In this document: piece after piece, positions 30,422 to 41,792 of the stretch
Layout: every line of letters starts with the position of its first letter
How positions within the stretch are numbered: the first letter of the stretch is position 1
NCBI RefSeq assembly: GCF_905171775.1
Contig: NC_053501.1
Location: forward strand, 71,841,901 to 71,905,900
From: Rana temporaria
Lineage: Eukaryota > Chordata > Amphibia > Anura > Ranidae
DNA: 64,000 bases
Direction: 5' to 3'
Notes under the pieces: model-generated
Databases searched by the model: none
What the model was told of the DNA's origin: nothing
What the model saw: only the letters and a program-made list of their open reading frames with translations
Translations under genes and position numbers: made by a program

Positions 30422-33260
30422 TTAAAGAAACGATTTATACATCTGTAATTCGTTAATTCCAGGTGGTTGTGTAGCGTTGAGCCTCTCAATCCATTTTGTT
30501 TCGTGTTGCAATTTTTTTTTGTCCCAATCACCTCCCCTTAGGTCGCGCTGTATCACAGCTAGGACCATAAAGGAGGCAGAGGACCTATCAAAACGATGGT
30601 AGAGATCTAAATGTCGGCTTATGGGTGTTAAAATTTTACCACTAGTGGAGTAGTAAGTGTGGTCTCTGATGCGTTGGCGGAGTTGGCGAATCGTCTTACC
30701 AACATAAAAAACACCACATGAACATGTCATCAGATAGACCACACCTATAGTGTTACAGTCTGCTCTAAATCTGGGTTTAAAATGTTCGCCGTTAGGTAAT
30801 TTAAATTCCGAACCTGTGGCAATAAAACTACAAAATCCACAGTGTCCACATTTGAACATTCCTTTGCCCAGAGTAGAGTCTTGTTTGTAAGGGTCATAAT
30901 GGCTGCAAGTAAGTTGGTCTCGTAGAGATGTAGAGCGTTTGAAGACCATTTCAGGTCGTGTGACTGCATATTTTCTCAGTATAGAATCTTCTGACAAAAT
31001 ATGCCAGTGTTTGGTAAGTATGAAATAAGGGGGGAACTAATGCGCAAAACCAACCTAACCAAGGCAGGACAAGAACAGAACAAATAAATAAGCAGCAGCC
31101 ACTAATACTCATTAGTGTCTTATTGTCCTCTTATGGTCTGGTACATATCTAGATCTATTATTTTTCCTTCCCATTGTCCTGTTTCCTCAAGCTTAGGAAT
31201 CTAGATTTTCATGATATAATATTGTTTATGTCCAGCAGGGGGTAGAGGCGCTCCCTTATATCTGCTATTGTATTCCAATTATTTGCAATCACGCATGTCC
31301 TCCCTCAGCCACCAGAGGGGGCATTTTACTATGTTTTTATATTTATATATATATATTTCTTTATGTATATCATTGGATTGTTGTGTTGGCGATTGAGATC
31401 GGCCCGGCGGCATTGCGGTTATATAATTGTGATGTTTCGCTGGCTTTTTCTCCTATGCGCTTATTAGCAAGTTACTATAAATGTCACCCACGTACCAGCC
31501 GCCCTCCATCCTATGATTAAGCGACGTCGGCTGTCGCGATACGCGTGAGGACGTTGGAGGGCTGTTGGTGACGTCACCCGCTCGCGGCCGCAGAGCGGGG
31601 ACACAGGAATACGCACACGCCACTTTACATGCTGATCTTACAGCATTTGATTGTAAGTGTTTACTATTTTTTTCATTAAATTTTGTAATAATCGTACACT
31701 ATGGAGGCATCCCTGTGCTTTATTTTGGGAATCATCGCGCTGAGCCTGTGAGTTCATTGGAGTGGATCTATCGGCTGACTGTGGGAGACACTATTGGGAA
31801 CCATTCATTTAGGCTATTTATAGCCTCCCTGAGGTAAGGGGCTAGCACATATATCCCTGGTCACCGTGGAGAGTCGGGCTGATTGTAACCACAGCACTCT
31901 GCATGTTACAACAACTAGAGCACAGATGCACTTTAGAAATACATTAACTGAACTGGCCACTGGAATTTAGTTTTCTTCACTCTTGCACGGTTTGTGCACT
32001 GGACACGGAAATTATATTTTAAAAGTTTCATTGGGACCCTCTGACAGCTGTCTTTAGGGATCCCTGTGTGGACTATATTTGGTATATATTTTATTTTATT
32101 TTTTCACTACAGCACATATATTGGATTGTTTCTATAATCTGAATTATTCACTTTTTTATTTTTTATATATATAATTTTTTGGACATTCAGTCACCGGATA
32201 TTTATTTGCATATTTGTACACTGCACTACTTGTGGATGAAGCACTTTATGGACTATCACATTATTTATTTGGATTTGTAGGAAGTGATTTATGCTCAGGA
32301 TTTGAAGTTTGCCATTAATTAGGACCATTGTGCTGTCATTGGCACGTTGGTCACACCGATTTCATTATTTGCTCACTCTCAATATCTTCCACATTATGTT
32401 ATTTTTGTTGGATGGTATTCCGGTTTAGAGTGATACACATTTTTACCATCGCCAGGAGGCGGAGTTTATTTTGCACATTTATCTTTTCAAATAGTGTATA
32501 TATTATTTAGTAATTTTAGTTGCAAGCGCCACTACAAAACAATATAGTGTTTGGTAAGTACATTTCTAACTTGGGCCTGCTGGTCAGACTATTTGGTAAT
32601 AAATTTGACCGTGCCATAGGGATCCTGTTGATTTTTTGTTTTTTACAACAAAGCATTTCTTGATTGTTGTAATGCTTTGTTGTACGCTTTGCGAAGGAGG
32701 GACTTAGAATATCCACGTGCTAATAGGCACTCCCTCAATAAATTAGCGTGATATTTGAAGTTCCCATCATGTGTGCAATTCCTCCTAAGCCTCACGTATT
32801 GCGCATAAGGTATGCTGCGAATCAAGGGGTGGCATGCGCACTAGATGAATGCAGGATGGTGTTTCCTGCAGTTTTTTTGCGATACAAGGTGGAGGCTAGA
32901 CGATTATCGTTATCTATAAATATCTCCACATCTAGAAAGGAGATACGTCGAGGATGGCTACTAACAGTGAACTTAAGGTTATAATTATTGTCATTCAATG
33001 CATTGACAAACTGTGTCAGAGCAGATTGGGTGTCAGTCCAAACTATGAAGATGTCGTCAATATATCGGAGCCATACCAACGCATGGTTGGCATGGTCCAA
33101 CAATTGCTCGCTAGAAAACATGTCACGCTCCCACCCCCCCCAGGTACAAATTGGCGTAGGCCGGTGCACAACAAGTGCCCATGGCCACGCCCTGTACCTG
33201 GAGGCAGTGGGAGCCAATATTTGTGGCTGTTGTCTCTCAGATAATAGATCCTAATGTTTA
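30422..33260 (-). pseudogene. Penelope-like element: reverse transcriptase plus GIY-YIG endonuclease, interrupted
   Basis: The minus strand reads RT (33260 to 32561) then, after a 1.5-kb insertion, the endonuclease (31005 to 30422). The RT part has AMGTCCAPAYANLYLGGWE (a G-run frameshift follows YLGG), the catalytic LRYIDDIFIVW, FLDVEIFIDN and the thumb-like STLYRKKTAGN. The linker KHWHILSED spans the insertion point. The endonuclease has a CGHCGFC zinc-binding part, GVVYLMTC and FYVGKTIRQLRQRI (GIY-YIG), and a C-terminal HETKWIERLN. PLEs use these to prime at a nick and reverse-transcribe. RT motifs upstream of the catalytic region are missing at 33260 (5' truncation), and there is a further frame change near 32640. 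The endonuclease itself is open for 191 codons. Confidence 0.92.
31006..32560 (+). mobile_element. 1.5-kb insertion with 15-bp duplication inside the PLE
   Basis: Element 31021-32545, flanked by AGTGTTTGGTAAGTA at 31006-31020 and 32546-32560. It disrupts the PLE frame exactly at the TKHW codons. The right end has GCAAGCGCCACTAC, and the inner part (31490-31860) resembles 62240-62560 (TTGTAAGTG..., ATGGAG.CATC). GC-rich 5' part with GCGATACGCGTGAGG; AT-rich 3' part. No complete protein. Probably a non-autonomous or 5'-truncated PLE-type retroelement. Confidence 0.7.
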
Positions 33261-33600
33261 TTTCAAGATAAAACCTGCCTTGTCTCTCCATCTTATATTG
33301 GGGCCTTACCAAGCTGCTTACATACTGTCCAGCCATTAAACATATGTGGCTATCGCTCTCACATAATACTCTCTATTGTTTATTTCAAGATAAAATCAGT
33401 CTAATCTCTCCCTTTTATATTGTAGCCTAACCAAGGTTCTTACATACTGTCCATCTATTGAACATTGTTTTGTAGCTATTTTCTTTCAGATAATACACTT
33501 ACATTTTTTTTGGAGGAAAATAAATGCCCTTTTCCCTTCTATTTGCTGCCTATTTGAGTGTTTGCATACTGTCCTGACTCTGTCTAAGTTTTGTCAAACA
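33235..33600. repeat. About 122-bp tandem repeat (about 3 copies)
   Basis: GTTTATTTCAAGATAAAA occurs at about 33256 and 33378, and TTACATACTGTCC recurs with it; the third copy is diverged. It adjoins the 5' truncated end of the PLE. Confidence 0.85.
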
Positions 33601-33801
33601 CATACCAGAGAAATCTATGTTTTGAATATTGTGGGATAGGGAAATTTGGGGTTGTGGTTTTGAATTGTTGTTGTGCACTCCGTTTTGGCATTTTACAACT
33701 GTGTTAAACTTCTAAAACAATAGTAAGCGGTACTGCAAAAGGAAGACTAGATATACTACTGAACAGTTTGCCACTGGCCAATTTGCAAGAAATTCAAAGC
33801 T

Positions 33802-34850
33802 TTAACCACTTCAATACAGGGCTTTTATACCACCTCAATACCGGGCCTATTCTGGCACTTCTCTCCTACATGTATAAATCATCATTCTTTTGCTAGAAAA
33901 TTACTCAGAACCCCCAAATATTATATATGTTTTTTTAGCAGACACCCTAGGGAATAAAATGAAGGTCTTTGCAACTTTTTATCTTGCACGGTATTTGCGC
34001 AATCATTTTTCAAACGCCTTTTTTTGGGGAAAAAATGGTTTCATGAAATAAAAAAAAACAGTAAAGTTAGCCCAACTTTTTTCTAAAATATGAAAGATGA
34101 TGTTACGCTGAGTAAATAGATACCTAACATGTCACGCTTTAAAATTGCACACACTCATGGAATGGCGCCAAACTTTGGTACTTTAAAATCTCCATAGGCG
34201 ATGCTTTGAATTTTTTTACAGGTTACCAGTTTAGAGTTGCAGAGGAGGTCTAGTGCTAGAATTGTTGCACGCGCTCTAACGCACACGGTGATGCCTCACA
34301 TATGTGGTTTGAACAGCGTTTACATACATGGGCGGGACGTCTGAGCGCGAGCTACCGGGGACAGGGGCGTTTTAAAAAATATATATATTATTATTTCTAT
34401 TTTTTTTACTTTCTTTTTTACACTTTTTTTTACATTTTTTTTTTATCACTTTTATTCTTATTACAAGGAATGTAAACATCCCTTGTAATAGGAATGGTGT
34501 GTAACAGGTCCTCTTTATGGAGAGATGCGGGGTCAATAAGACCCCACATCTCTCCTCCAGGCTGAAAAGCATAAGATTGTGAAAAAAAATTCACAGATCT
34601 CTTGCTTACTAGCCGCAAATCGCGGCTTTGTTTACTTCTAGGAACCCGGGCGTGACGTCATTACATCGCGCCCGGGCCTCCGACAGTCATAGAGATGACT
34701 GGTGACCATCTGGTCACCAGTTATCTCTATGCTTCCCATCCGGCGCCGGACGATTCTTTCTCCGGGCCCCTGATGGCACGGGAGAGCCCTGAGAAGCACC
34801 GGATGGCGGCGGGAGTGGGGGATGCTACCAAATTAAAGTATTCAGTTGTA
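33802..34850. mobile_element. TTAA-site DNA transposon, copy 2 (right end lost)
   Basis: Begins TTAACCACTTCAATACAGG at 33802. The interior has GCTAGAAAATTACTCAGAACCC, ACATCCCTTGTAAT and a CpG-rich GGGCGTGACGTCA. A right TTAA terminus is not clear, so the end is approximate. No gene. Confidence 0.55.
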
Positions 34851-34967
34851 GCATCCTGAGACTTACACATTTGTATTGCCCTTGCAGACCCGTCCTTACT
34901 TTCAGGGGGGCTCAAATGAGAATTGTGTGAGAGGATGCCCTCATTATCTTTAGCTCTTAAACATTCT

Positions 34968-36478
34968 GGGCCAGATTCAGATACGAGTTACGTCGTCGTA
35001 ACTCTGAGTGTGCGGGGTCGTATCTATGCGCCTGATTCTTAGAATCAGTTACGCATTGATTTCCCTAAGATCCGACCAGCGTAAGTCTCTTACGCCGTCG
35101 TATCTTAGTTGCATATTTACGCTGGACGCTTGGTGGCGCTTCCGTATATTTACGCGTAGAATATGTAAATTAGGTAGATACGCCGATTCAGAAACGTACG
35201 TCTGCCCGGCAAATTTTTTTACGTCGTTTGTGTAAGGCTTTTTCCGGCGTATAGTTACCCCTGCTATATGAGGCGTACACAATGTTAAGTATGGACGTCG
35301 ATCCAGCGTCAAATTTTCCGTTGATTACGTCGTTTGCGTAAGTCGTTCGCGAATAGGGCTGTGCGTAAATTACATTGAATGAATATGGTACTACAGCGCT
35401 ACTAATACTAATTAATCAAAGAAAAAATAGAAATAAAAAACTAAATAATACCGCTGCAGACACAAAAAGGGTGTACAAACCCAGCTCCGTTGGGTTACAA
35501 GTCCAGTGAGCACTCTCATGATATGTGCTTTGCAGTTCCTTGCAGGACTAAGTAGCTGATTTTCTTCTGGCTTTATATACACCAATCACAATGTGCTATA
35601 TGGCTTTGCCACACTGCCTCTGATCTCTATATAGATCTTTTGCAGTCATTCTGTGGAATCCATATGGTTCCTCTATTGAACTAGCACTGCAGCCTAATTA
35701 CTCACTGATGTCTCTGGTTAATTAACTCTCCAAATCGCTATTTATGAATACACGCATGACCAGTTCAATCTTGGCGGGACCTTGTGTCTGTCACCAACTG
35801 TGGGCAACTCATGGCGGCACTGTCTTGAAGTGAAAAGTTACAGGGGAGTGAAGTCTGTATACTTTGAACTATCCCATGAATATTGGACTGTGGTGTCTCT
35901 CTCCCTTTTTTTCCCATGCGACAGAGGTTGTACTGACTTGCTGCAGTTGCCCATGAAGATTGCATGCTGATCTTAATAGGGATTCATTCCTAGCACTTCA
36001 CTGGCACTTCACTGGATGATTTAATATTGTCTATTTTGCACTTGTGATCCCTTTTGTATTAAGTTTACTAGGGGGTCTCCTTTCTTATATAATTTTGTAC
36101 GCAGAAATAAGTTATTATCAGCGCAACACACCTATTTTCTCACTATTTTCTCGCGTAAATTACATTCACGTCGAAAGCATTGACTATTTGCGGCGTAATT
36201 TGGAGCATGCACACTGGGATACGTTCACGGACGGCGCATGCGCCGTTCGTTAAAAACGTCATTTACGTGGGATCACACTGAATTAACATAAAACATGCCC
36301 ACATCTTCCAAATTTGAATTAGGCGGGCTTACGCCGGCCCTTATACGCTACGCCGCCGCAACTTCGGGCGCATAATCTTTCTGAATACCATACTCGCGTC
36401 ACAAAGTTACGGCGGCGTAGCATATAGGAGATACGCTACGCCCGCCTAAAGATACACATTTGTATCTGAATCTGGCCC
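34968..36478. mobile_element. Harbinger-type MITE, 'GATTCAGATAC' family, with nested insertion
   Basis: Ends GGGCCAGATTCAGATAC and GTATCTGAATCTGGCCC are perfect inverses over 17 bases. Without the insertion at 35377-36152 it would be about 720 bp, the size of its relatives. Non-coding. Confidence 0.88.
35363..36166 (+). mobile_element. 776-bp insertion with 14-bp duplication
   Basis: Element 35377-36152 lies between GCGTAAATTACATT at 35363-35376 and 36153-36166. AGCGC-type sequences lie near both ends (TACAGCGCTACTAATAC, TATCAGCGCAACACACC). Non-coding, no poly-A tail at the right border. Similar ends and duplication length to 23290-25306 and 31021-32545. Confidence 0.78.
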
Positions 36479-36720
36479 TTAATGTTTACAGCAGTGCCCA
36501 GCTCCCCATACCCTGTTTGCCAATAGTTTACCTATTAGCTATAACAATGGCCTGAATTTAAGAGCAGGATTTGCCATTTGCTTCCTCATTTCCCACATTA
36601 TTATTTTTGTTTCTTTTTGCTAATCATTTAGAGTATTGAGTAAATTGTATAGCTTTTTATTCCCAATCTTATTTATGGCCCAATTTTTTAGAAGAATGCA
36701 CTATCTATTTATGATATCAC

Positions 36721-37055
36721 TTAACCACTTCAGGACCTGCGCACAACTATATACGTCCTCTTTTTGAAGAGGGATCTCTCGGTAACGGCAGCAGCTGCTG
36801 CCACAACCGAAATATCCATCTCTTAATGCGCCGGTCCAGTAAATGATAATGGTGGTCTCCGTGGCTGATTTGCCGTGTTGTCACCGTTATCGGCCGTAAA
36901 AGTGCGCTTGTAAGACCGCTGCGCAAATACGGTGTGACAACAAGTATTGCAATGACCGCCATTTTATTCTCTAGGGTGTTAGAAAAAAAATTATAATGTT
37001 TGGGGGGTTCTAAGTAATTTTCTAGCAAAAAAAAACTGCTTTAAACTTGTAAACA
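36721..37055. mobile_element. TTAA-site transposon fragment
   Basis: TTAACCACTTCAGGACCTGC at 36721. It has TAGAAAATTACTTAGAACCC in reverse (36990-37025) like the element at 33802. Right terminus not seen. Confidence 0.55.
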
Positions 37056-37059
37056 CAGA

Positions 37060-37785
37060 TAGGTAGATTCAGTAAGAGTTAGGCCGACTTATCAGTAGAT
37101 AAGCCGGCCTAACTCAGAATCTACGCCGACTTATGTTTAAGCGTATGCTCAAACAGAGGTACGCTTAAACATATCTAAGATACGACGGCTTGCGCCGTTC
37201 TATCTTAGATTGCAATATTTTGGATGGCCGCTAGGTGGGGCTTCCATTGCGGTCGGCGTAGAATATGTAAATGAGGAGATACACAGATTCACGAACGTAC
37301 GCCCGGCCGACGCAGTACTTTTACGCCGTTTACGTAAGAGATAGGCCGCGCAAAGTTAGAGCTAGGCCCTATTGGAATGGTATTGTCAAGTATGGCCGCC
37401 GTTCCCGCGTCGAAATTCGAATTTTTTACGTTGTTTGCGTAAGTCGTCCGTGAATCCGGATTTACGTAGTTTACGTCCACGTCAAAATCGATAGGCCCGT
37501 GCGGCGTACTTAGCCGCAATGCACACTGGGAAACGTAGGTGCCCGGCGCATGCGCAGTTAGAACGTGGAAAACGTAAGGTCAAGCACAATTAGCATACAA
37601 CACGCCCCCCTAACACACATTTGAATTAGGCGCCCTTACGCCCGCCGATTTAGGCTACGCCGCCGTAACTTAGCAGGTGAGTACATTGTGAATCATGTAC
37701 TTGCCTAGCTAACTTATGGCGGCGTAGCTTAAATGCCTTAAGCTACGCCGCCGCAAAGTTAGGAAGATGTACCTGAATCTAGCTA
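37060..37785. mobile_element. Harbinger-type MITE, 'TAGATTCAG' variant
   Basis: TAGGTAGATTCAGTAAGAG at the left and CTGAATCTAGCTA at the right are inverted. The body repeats the family's GTACGCCCGGCCGACG, GCGCATGCGCAG and CTACGCCGCCG blocks. Non-coding. Confidence 0.8.
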
Positions 37786-37810
37786 AGAGTCTGAAAAACA
37801 GGCAAGGTCC

Positions 37811-38227
37811 TTAAAGGGTCACTAAATGATTTTTTTTTTTAGCTAAATAGCTTCCTTTACCTTACTGCAGTCCTGGTTTCATGTTCTCATTGTTCGTTTT
37901 TGCTCTGATGTTGCTGTAATTGTTCTCTGTTCTGGACACGTCCTGGTTGTCTGTTTCCTGAGGACCACAGTACTAGCAGATTCTAGTTTCATTTTTCAAA
38001 CCATCACTGCTCTATGGCTCTGTCTAGCACACAGGCAGGATAACATGCAAAAGCAAAACTAAATGCAAAATCGGAAATAGATGCAAAAACGAAACTTCAG
38101 GTACATTATATGATTGATTTTTATCTATTTTTAATCACTTTTAAAAGGAATCAGTTAACTATTATGTCTCTATACCCTGTAAACAGTCATTTCAGCAAAA
38201 AAAATGTTACCTTTACAACTCCTTTAA
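37811..38227. mobile_element. Short TTAA-site MITE
   Basis: TTAA (37811-37814) AGGGTCACTAAATG ... TTTACAACTCCT TTAA (38224-38227). 409 bp, imperfect inverted ends, non-coding. Confidence 0.65.
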
Positions 38228-38800
38228 ATGGTTAAGTAACTGGTAGGTAGTTGGGTCCACAATTAAAGTGACTGGTTGCGTTGTCTGCTTTCTCCCACTG
38301 TCTATAAATAGTACATTTCTCTGCGTTTCATATAAAACACTTACTTATGCTCAAATGGGCACTGAAGGATTGATATCACTGTATATAGCCCATAACCAGC
38401 AGAGAGAATTACAGTACATACAGATTCTTCCTACTTTAGCGATAAACATGTTAGCAACATTTGCTTTAGAATCTTTCACATTTTTAGGTTTAAGTGTGTA
38501 TTAAATGGAATGTTCACAGAAAACCAAACCATTAAATCATTCAAGAAACTAGATACAAAACATTACTTACATATACAATATATATGCTATTAACATAAAA
38601 TCTATAAAACTCAGTCAATAATAATATGTGTGTGTGTAAGTCCCTGAGTTCAATTGCTTTTTTATGGAGCAATATCTATTTAGAATCATTGATTGTTTTT
38701 CTTGACCCTGTTTAACTGACTGAGTTTGAGAAGTTTGGGTTTGTATGATTGTACAACTGCACAGGTTCTATAAATATGGTAAGATATGGCGATGTGCACA
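38228..38800. other. Unassigned interval
   Basis: AT-rich with a short TGTGTGTG run at about 38630. No supported gene or repeat end. Confidence 0.5.
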
Positions 38801-38944
38801 TACCATATATACTCGAGTATAAGACGACCTGAATACAATCCGAGGTACCTAATTTTACCACAAAAAACTGGGAAAGCTTATTGACTCGATTATAAGCCTA
38901 GGGTGAAAACGCAGCAGATTTTGTAAGTGGAAAAGAGGGTCAAC

Positions 38945-39208
38945 AATGCCCATTTGCACGTTTTACTGTGCTCATTGCAACATCACTATGCCCAACCTCA
39001 CTGTGCCCATTGCAACCTCACTGTGTCCAACCTCACTAATCCCAACCTCACTGTGCCCATTGCAACCTCCTGTGCCCATCCTTACTGTGCCCATTGCAAC
39101 CTCACTGTGCCCATTGCAACCTCACTGTTCCCATTGCAACCTCACTGTGCCCATCCTCACTGTGCCCATTGCCACCTCACTGTGCCCATTTCCACCTCAC
39201 TGTGCCTG
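38945..39208. repeat. About 20-bp minisatellite
   Basis: CCTCACTGTGCCCATTGCAA repeated about 12 times with variants. The Cys/His/Thr-rich plus-strand frames here are by-products. Confidence 0.9.
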
Positions 39209-39609
39209 AGTCAGTGTGCCTGAGATTTTTGACAGGCTGCTGGCGTCCATTCATTATTTAAAAGTCGCAGTCTCCTCCTGGTCCCGTTCGGTGATAGGCC
39301 TTTTCTAGCAGCCTATCACGAACCTCCTCTCATCCTCTGACTCAGTTTCCCAGCAGACACTGTGTTCAGTGTTCTGCCAATTACAGACGTCCTTTCATCC
39401 TCGGACAAGAGAAGGTCCGTGATAGGCGGAACACTGAACACAGTGTCTGCTGGGAAACTGAGTCCGAGGATGAGAGGACATCCGTGAAAGGCGGAACACT
39501 GAACACAGTGTCTGCTGGGAAACGCCTATCACGGAAGGGACCAGGAGGAGGCTGCGACTTTTAAACAATGGATGCTCACAGCCTGTCAAGAATTTCAGGT
39601 ACACTGACT
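39209..39609. repeat. 400-bp imperfect palindrome
   Basis: Left arm AGTCAGTGTGCCTGAG..., right arm ending ...TTTCAGGTACACTGACT. AAAAGTCGCAG, CTCCTCCTGGTCCC and GTGATAGG pair across the centre. The right arm holds a second copy of GGCGGAACACTGAACACAGT. Confidence 0.88.
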
Positions 39610-39650
39610 CGAGTATAAGCAGAGGGGGGTATTTTCAGCCTTAACTGCTT

Positions 39651-40515
39651 GCCGACCGCCCACCGTCGTTTTACGGCGGCAAGTCGGCTCCACTGCGCGA
39701 GAGCATGTAATATAACGTCGGCTCTCGTGCAGGCCACTAGGGGCGCGTGCGCACCCATCGTGCGCCCCCGACCCCGCACGTGCCCAGCGGGCGCGATCAC
39801 CGCCGAGCACCCGCAATTGCTCGTTACAGAGCGGGGACCAGGAGCTGTGTGTGTAAACACACAGCTCCCGGTCCTGTCAGAGGGACAAATGCTGATCTTC
39901 TGTTCATACAATGTATGAACAGAAGATCAGTCATTTCCCCTAGTGAGGCCACCCCCCTACAGTTAGAACACACCCAGGGAACATACTTAACCCCTTCCCC
40001 GCCCCCTAGTGTTAACCCCTTCACTGCCAGTGGCATTTTTATAGTAATCCAATGCATTTTTATAGCACTGATCGCTATAAAAATGCCAATGGTCCCAAAA
40101 ATGTGTCAAAAGTGTCCGAAGTGTCCGCCATAATGTCGCAGTACCGGAAAAACCGCTGATCGCCGCCATTACTAGTAAAAAAAAATATTAATAAAAATGC
40201 CATAAATATACCCCTTATTTTGTAAACGCTATAACTTTTGCGCAAACCAATCAATAAACGCTTATTGCGATTTTTTTTTAGAAAAATATGTAGAAGAATA
40301 CGTATCGGCCTAAACTGAGGAAATTTTTTTTTTTATATATATTTTTGGGGGATATTTATTATAGCAAAAAGTAAAAAATATTATTTTTTTTCAAAATTGT
40401 CGCTCTATCTTTGTTTATAGCGCAAAAACTAAAAACCGCAGAGGTGATCACATACCATCAAAAGAAAGCTCTATTTGTGGGGAAAAAAGGACACCAATTT
40501 TGTTTGGGAGCCAAA
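39651..40515. mobile_element. TTAA-site DNA transposon, copy 3 (right end lost)
   Basis: TTAACTGCTTGCCGACCGCC at 39651. The interior has ACACACAGCTCCCGGTCCTG, GTGTTAACCCCTTCACTG and AAAAGAAAGCTCTATTTGTG, nearly the inverse of 63062-63937. It stops at about 40515 against the CTCGAGTATA terminus. Confidence 0.75.
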
Positions 40516-40649
40516 AAACTCGGCTTATACTCGAGTATATACAGTATATTGGATTTAAGCAGCAGACATGACCCACGTCACATTATATGTAGCACATATT
40601 ACTTCACAATGTGATGCTCACTTGACTTTAAATAAACCACTAAAAGCCA

Positions 40650-41741
40650 CTAGTTAAAAGAGAATCTTCTTTGAAATGTAATTTTCTCTGAAAGGACTAT
40701 GGGAACATCAGCCAGTGTGGAACAGGTATTGAGTCTCGAGTTCTTGCTTGACATGGTGCTGGCTCTCTTCTTATGGTGGTGAAAGTAATTTCTAATGTGA
40801 AAACGGAATTTGTCATGCAGTGAGGCATAGATAAAGGGGTTATAGCATGCAGAACTCATCGCAATAAGATGGCAGGACACCTGTACGATATTGATGTAGT
40901 CCTTATTTAGGATGGTAAACTCTTCATCAACATCCCGGATGAGATTGACTACCTGTAGAGGCAGCCAACATATGGCAAAAGCCATGACTGAAATGAAGAG
41001 CATTCGGAAGGTCTTTTGCTTTTTTTTTGTCCATTTATCTTGGTTGTGGTTTGCAGCCCCTGGAACATTCCTCCTCCTGAGATGATAAGCAATAGCACAG
41101 TAGGAAATAGTGACAGCAGATAATGGAAGCATATAAGTCAGCAGCAGCATTGTACATGAATAAAGAAGCCTCTGTTTTTCTTGGTCTTTCCAGATTTCCT
41201 CGCAAATGATCATGTCATGGCCAACATCTTTTAGGTCAAGATAATGAGTATGCATAGATGTCGGTAAAGAAATTCCAATAGAGATAATCCAAAGTGCAGT
41301 GACAATATAAGCACATGATTTACATCCTATTCTCCTTCGAATAGGGTAGACAACTACAACATAGCGGTCTACAGCAATGGCAGTCAGAGATAACACAGAA
41401 ACAAATACAGTTGCAGCTTGCATTAATGTGACAAAGTGGCACATGAATTCTCCAAACAACCATCCATGGAGTTCAAATGCATAGGAAGCAGTCAGTGGGA
41501 CACAGAAAATACACATCACCAGGTCTGCTGCTGCCAGGTTTCCAATGAGAAAATTTGTAGTGTTGTGAAGCTTTTCAGTGACAGCAATAAGAAGGATTAA
41601 AACACTGTTTCCCAAGCAAGCCACAGTCACTAGTATTGCATATAGAGGAATGAAAAGAGGCTTTAAATCAAAGAGAAGATCCAGACCAGAGAACACTTGC
41701 GATACATTCTTCAAGGACTCATTAAATGATTTGTCTGACAT
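40650..41741 (-). CDS. prlhr: Prolactin-releasing-peptide-receptor-like GPCR
   Basis: A 363-residue rhodopsin-class receptor in one uninterrupted exon. It has N-glycosylation sites (N7, N12), GN in TM1 (44-45), NLAAAD in TM2 (D73), DRYVVV at the end of TM3 (125-130), C101/C180 for the extracellular disulphide, W151 in TM4, LTYMLP in TM5, CWLPLQ in TM6 (258-263) and NPFIY in TM7 (301-305), then a short Ser/Lys-rich tail. Blocks such as HNTTNFLIGNLA, IAVDRYVVVVYPIRRRI, CEEIWKDQEKQRLLY, CWLPLQVVNLIRD and LIAMSSACYNPFIYASLHD are typical of PRLHR/GPR10 and set it apart from NPY receptors. Family role: plasma-membrane receptor for PrRP/RFamide peptides, acting in feeding, stress and pituitary control. 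The start at 41741 was chosen because an upstream in-frame Met (41921) lies beyond a splice acceptor at 41774. The paralogue (PRLHR1 or the non-mammalian PRLHR2) cannot be settled here. It is the only intact host gene seen. Confidence 0.93.
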   Translation of the reverse strand: MSDKSFNESLKNVSQVFSGLDLLFDLKPLFIPLYAILVTVACLGNSVLILLIAVTEKLHNTTNFLIGNLAAADLVMCIFCVPLTASYAFELHGWLFGEFMCHFVTLMQAATVFVSVLSLTAIAVDRYVVVVYPIRRRIGCKSCAYIVTALWIISIGISLPTSMHTHYLDLKDVGHDMIICEEIWKDQEKQRLLYSCTMLLLTYMLPLSAVTISYCAIAYHLRRRNVPGAANHNQDKWTKKKQKTFRMLFISVMAFAICWLPLQVVNLIRDVDEEFTILNKDYINIVQVSCHLIAMSSACYNPFIYASLHDKFRFHIRNYFHHHKKRASTMSSKNSRLNTCSTLADVPIVLSEKITFQRRFSFN

Positions 41742-41773
41742 CTTGCTGACACTTGTCAAAGTGCTACTGCATT

Positions 41774-41792
41774 TCTGAAACAAAAAAAAAAC
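41774..41792 (-). promoter_or_regulatory. Splice acceptor upstream of the GPCR coding exon
   Basis: The minus strand reads a pyrimidine run, then GTTTCAG, then AAATGCAGTAGC; the exon would start at 41774, 33 bases before the ATG. This implies a 5' untranslated exon further right, possibly beyond the MITEs at 41953-43609 (inference). Confidence 0.7.

Larger units (their letters stand above)
38807..40540. mobile_element. Foldback-type DNA transposon with ATATACTCGAGTATAAG ends
   Basis: The 17-base ATATACTCGAGTATAAG is at 38807, and its inverse CTTATACTCGAGTATAT ends at 40540. A third ACTCGAGTATAAG is at 39608, so the original element may be 38807-39620 with a TTAA element next to it. It contains a 20-bp minisatellite (38945-39200) and a 400-bp palindrome (39209-39609). 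No transposase; superfamily not assigned. Confidence 0.75.

Noticed and set aside
38927..39223. Cys/His-rich reading frames
   Set aside because: Translation of a 20-bp minisatellite.
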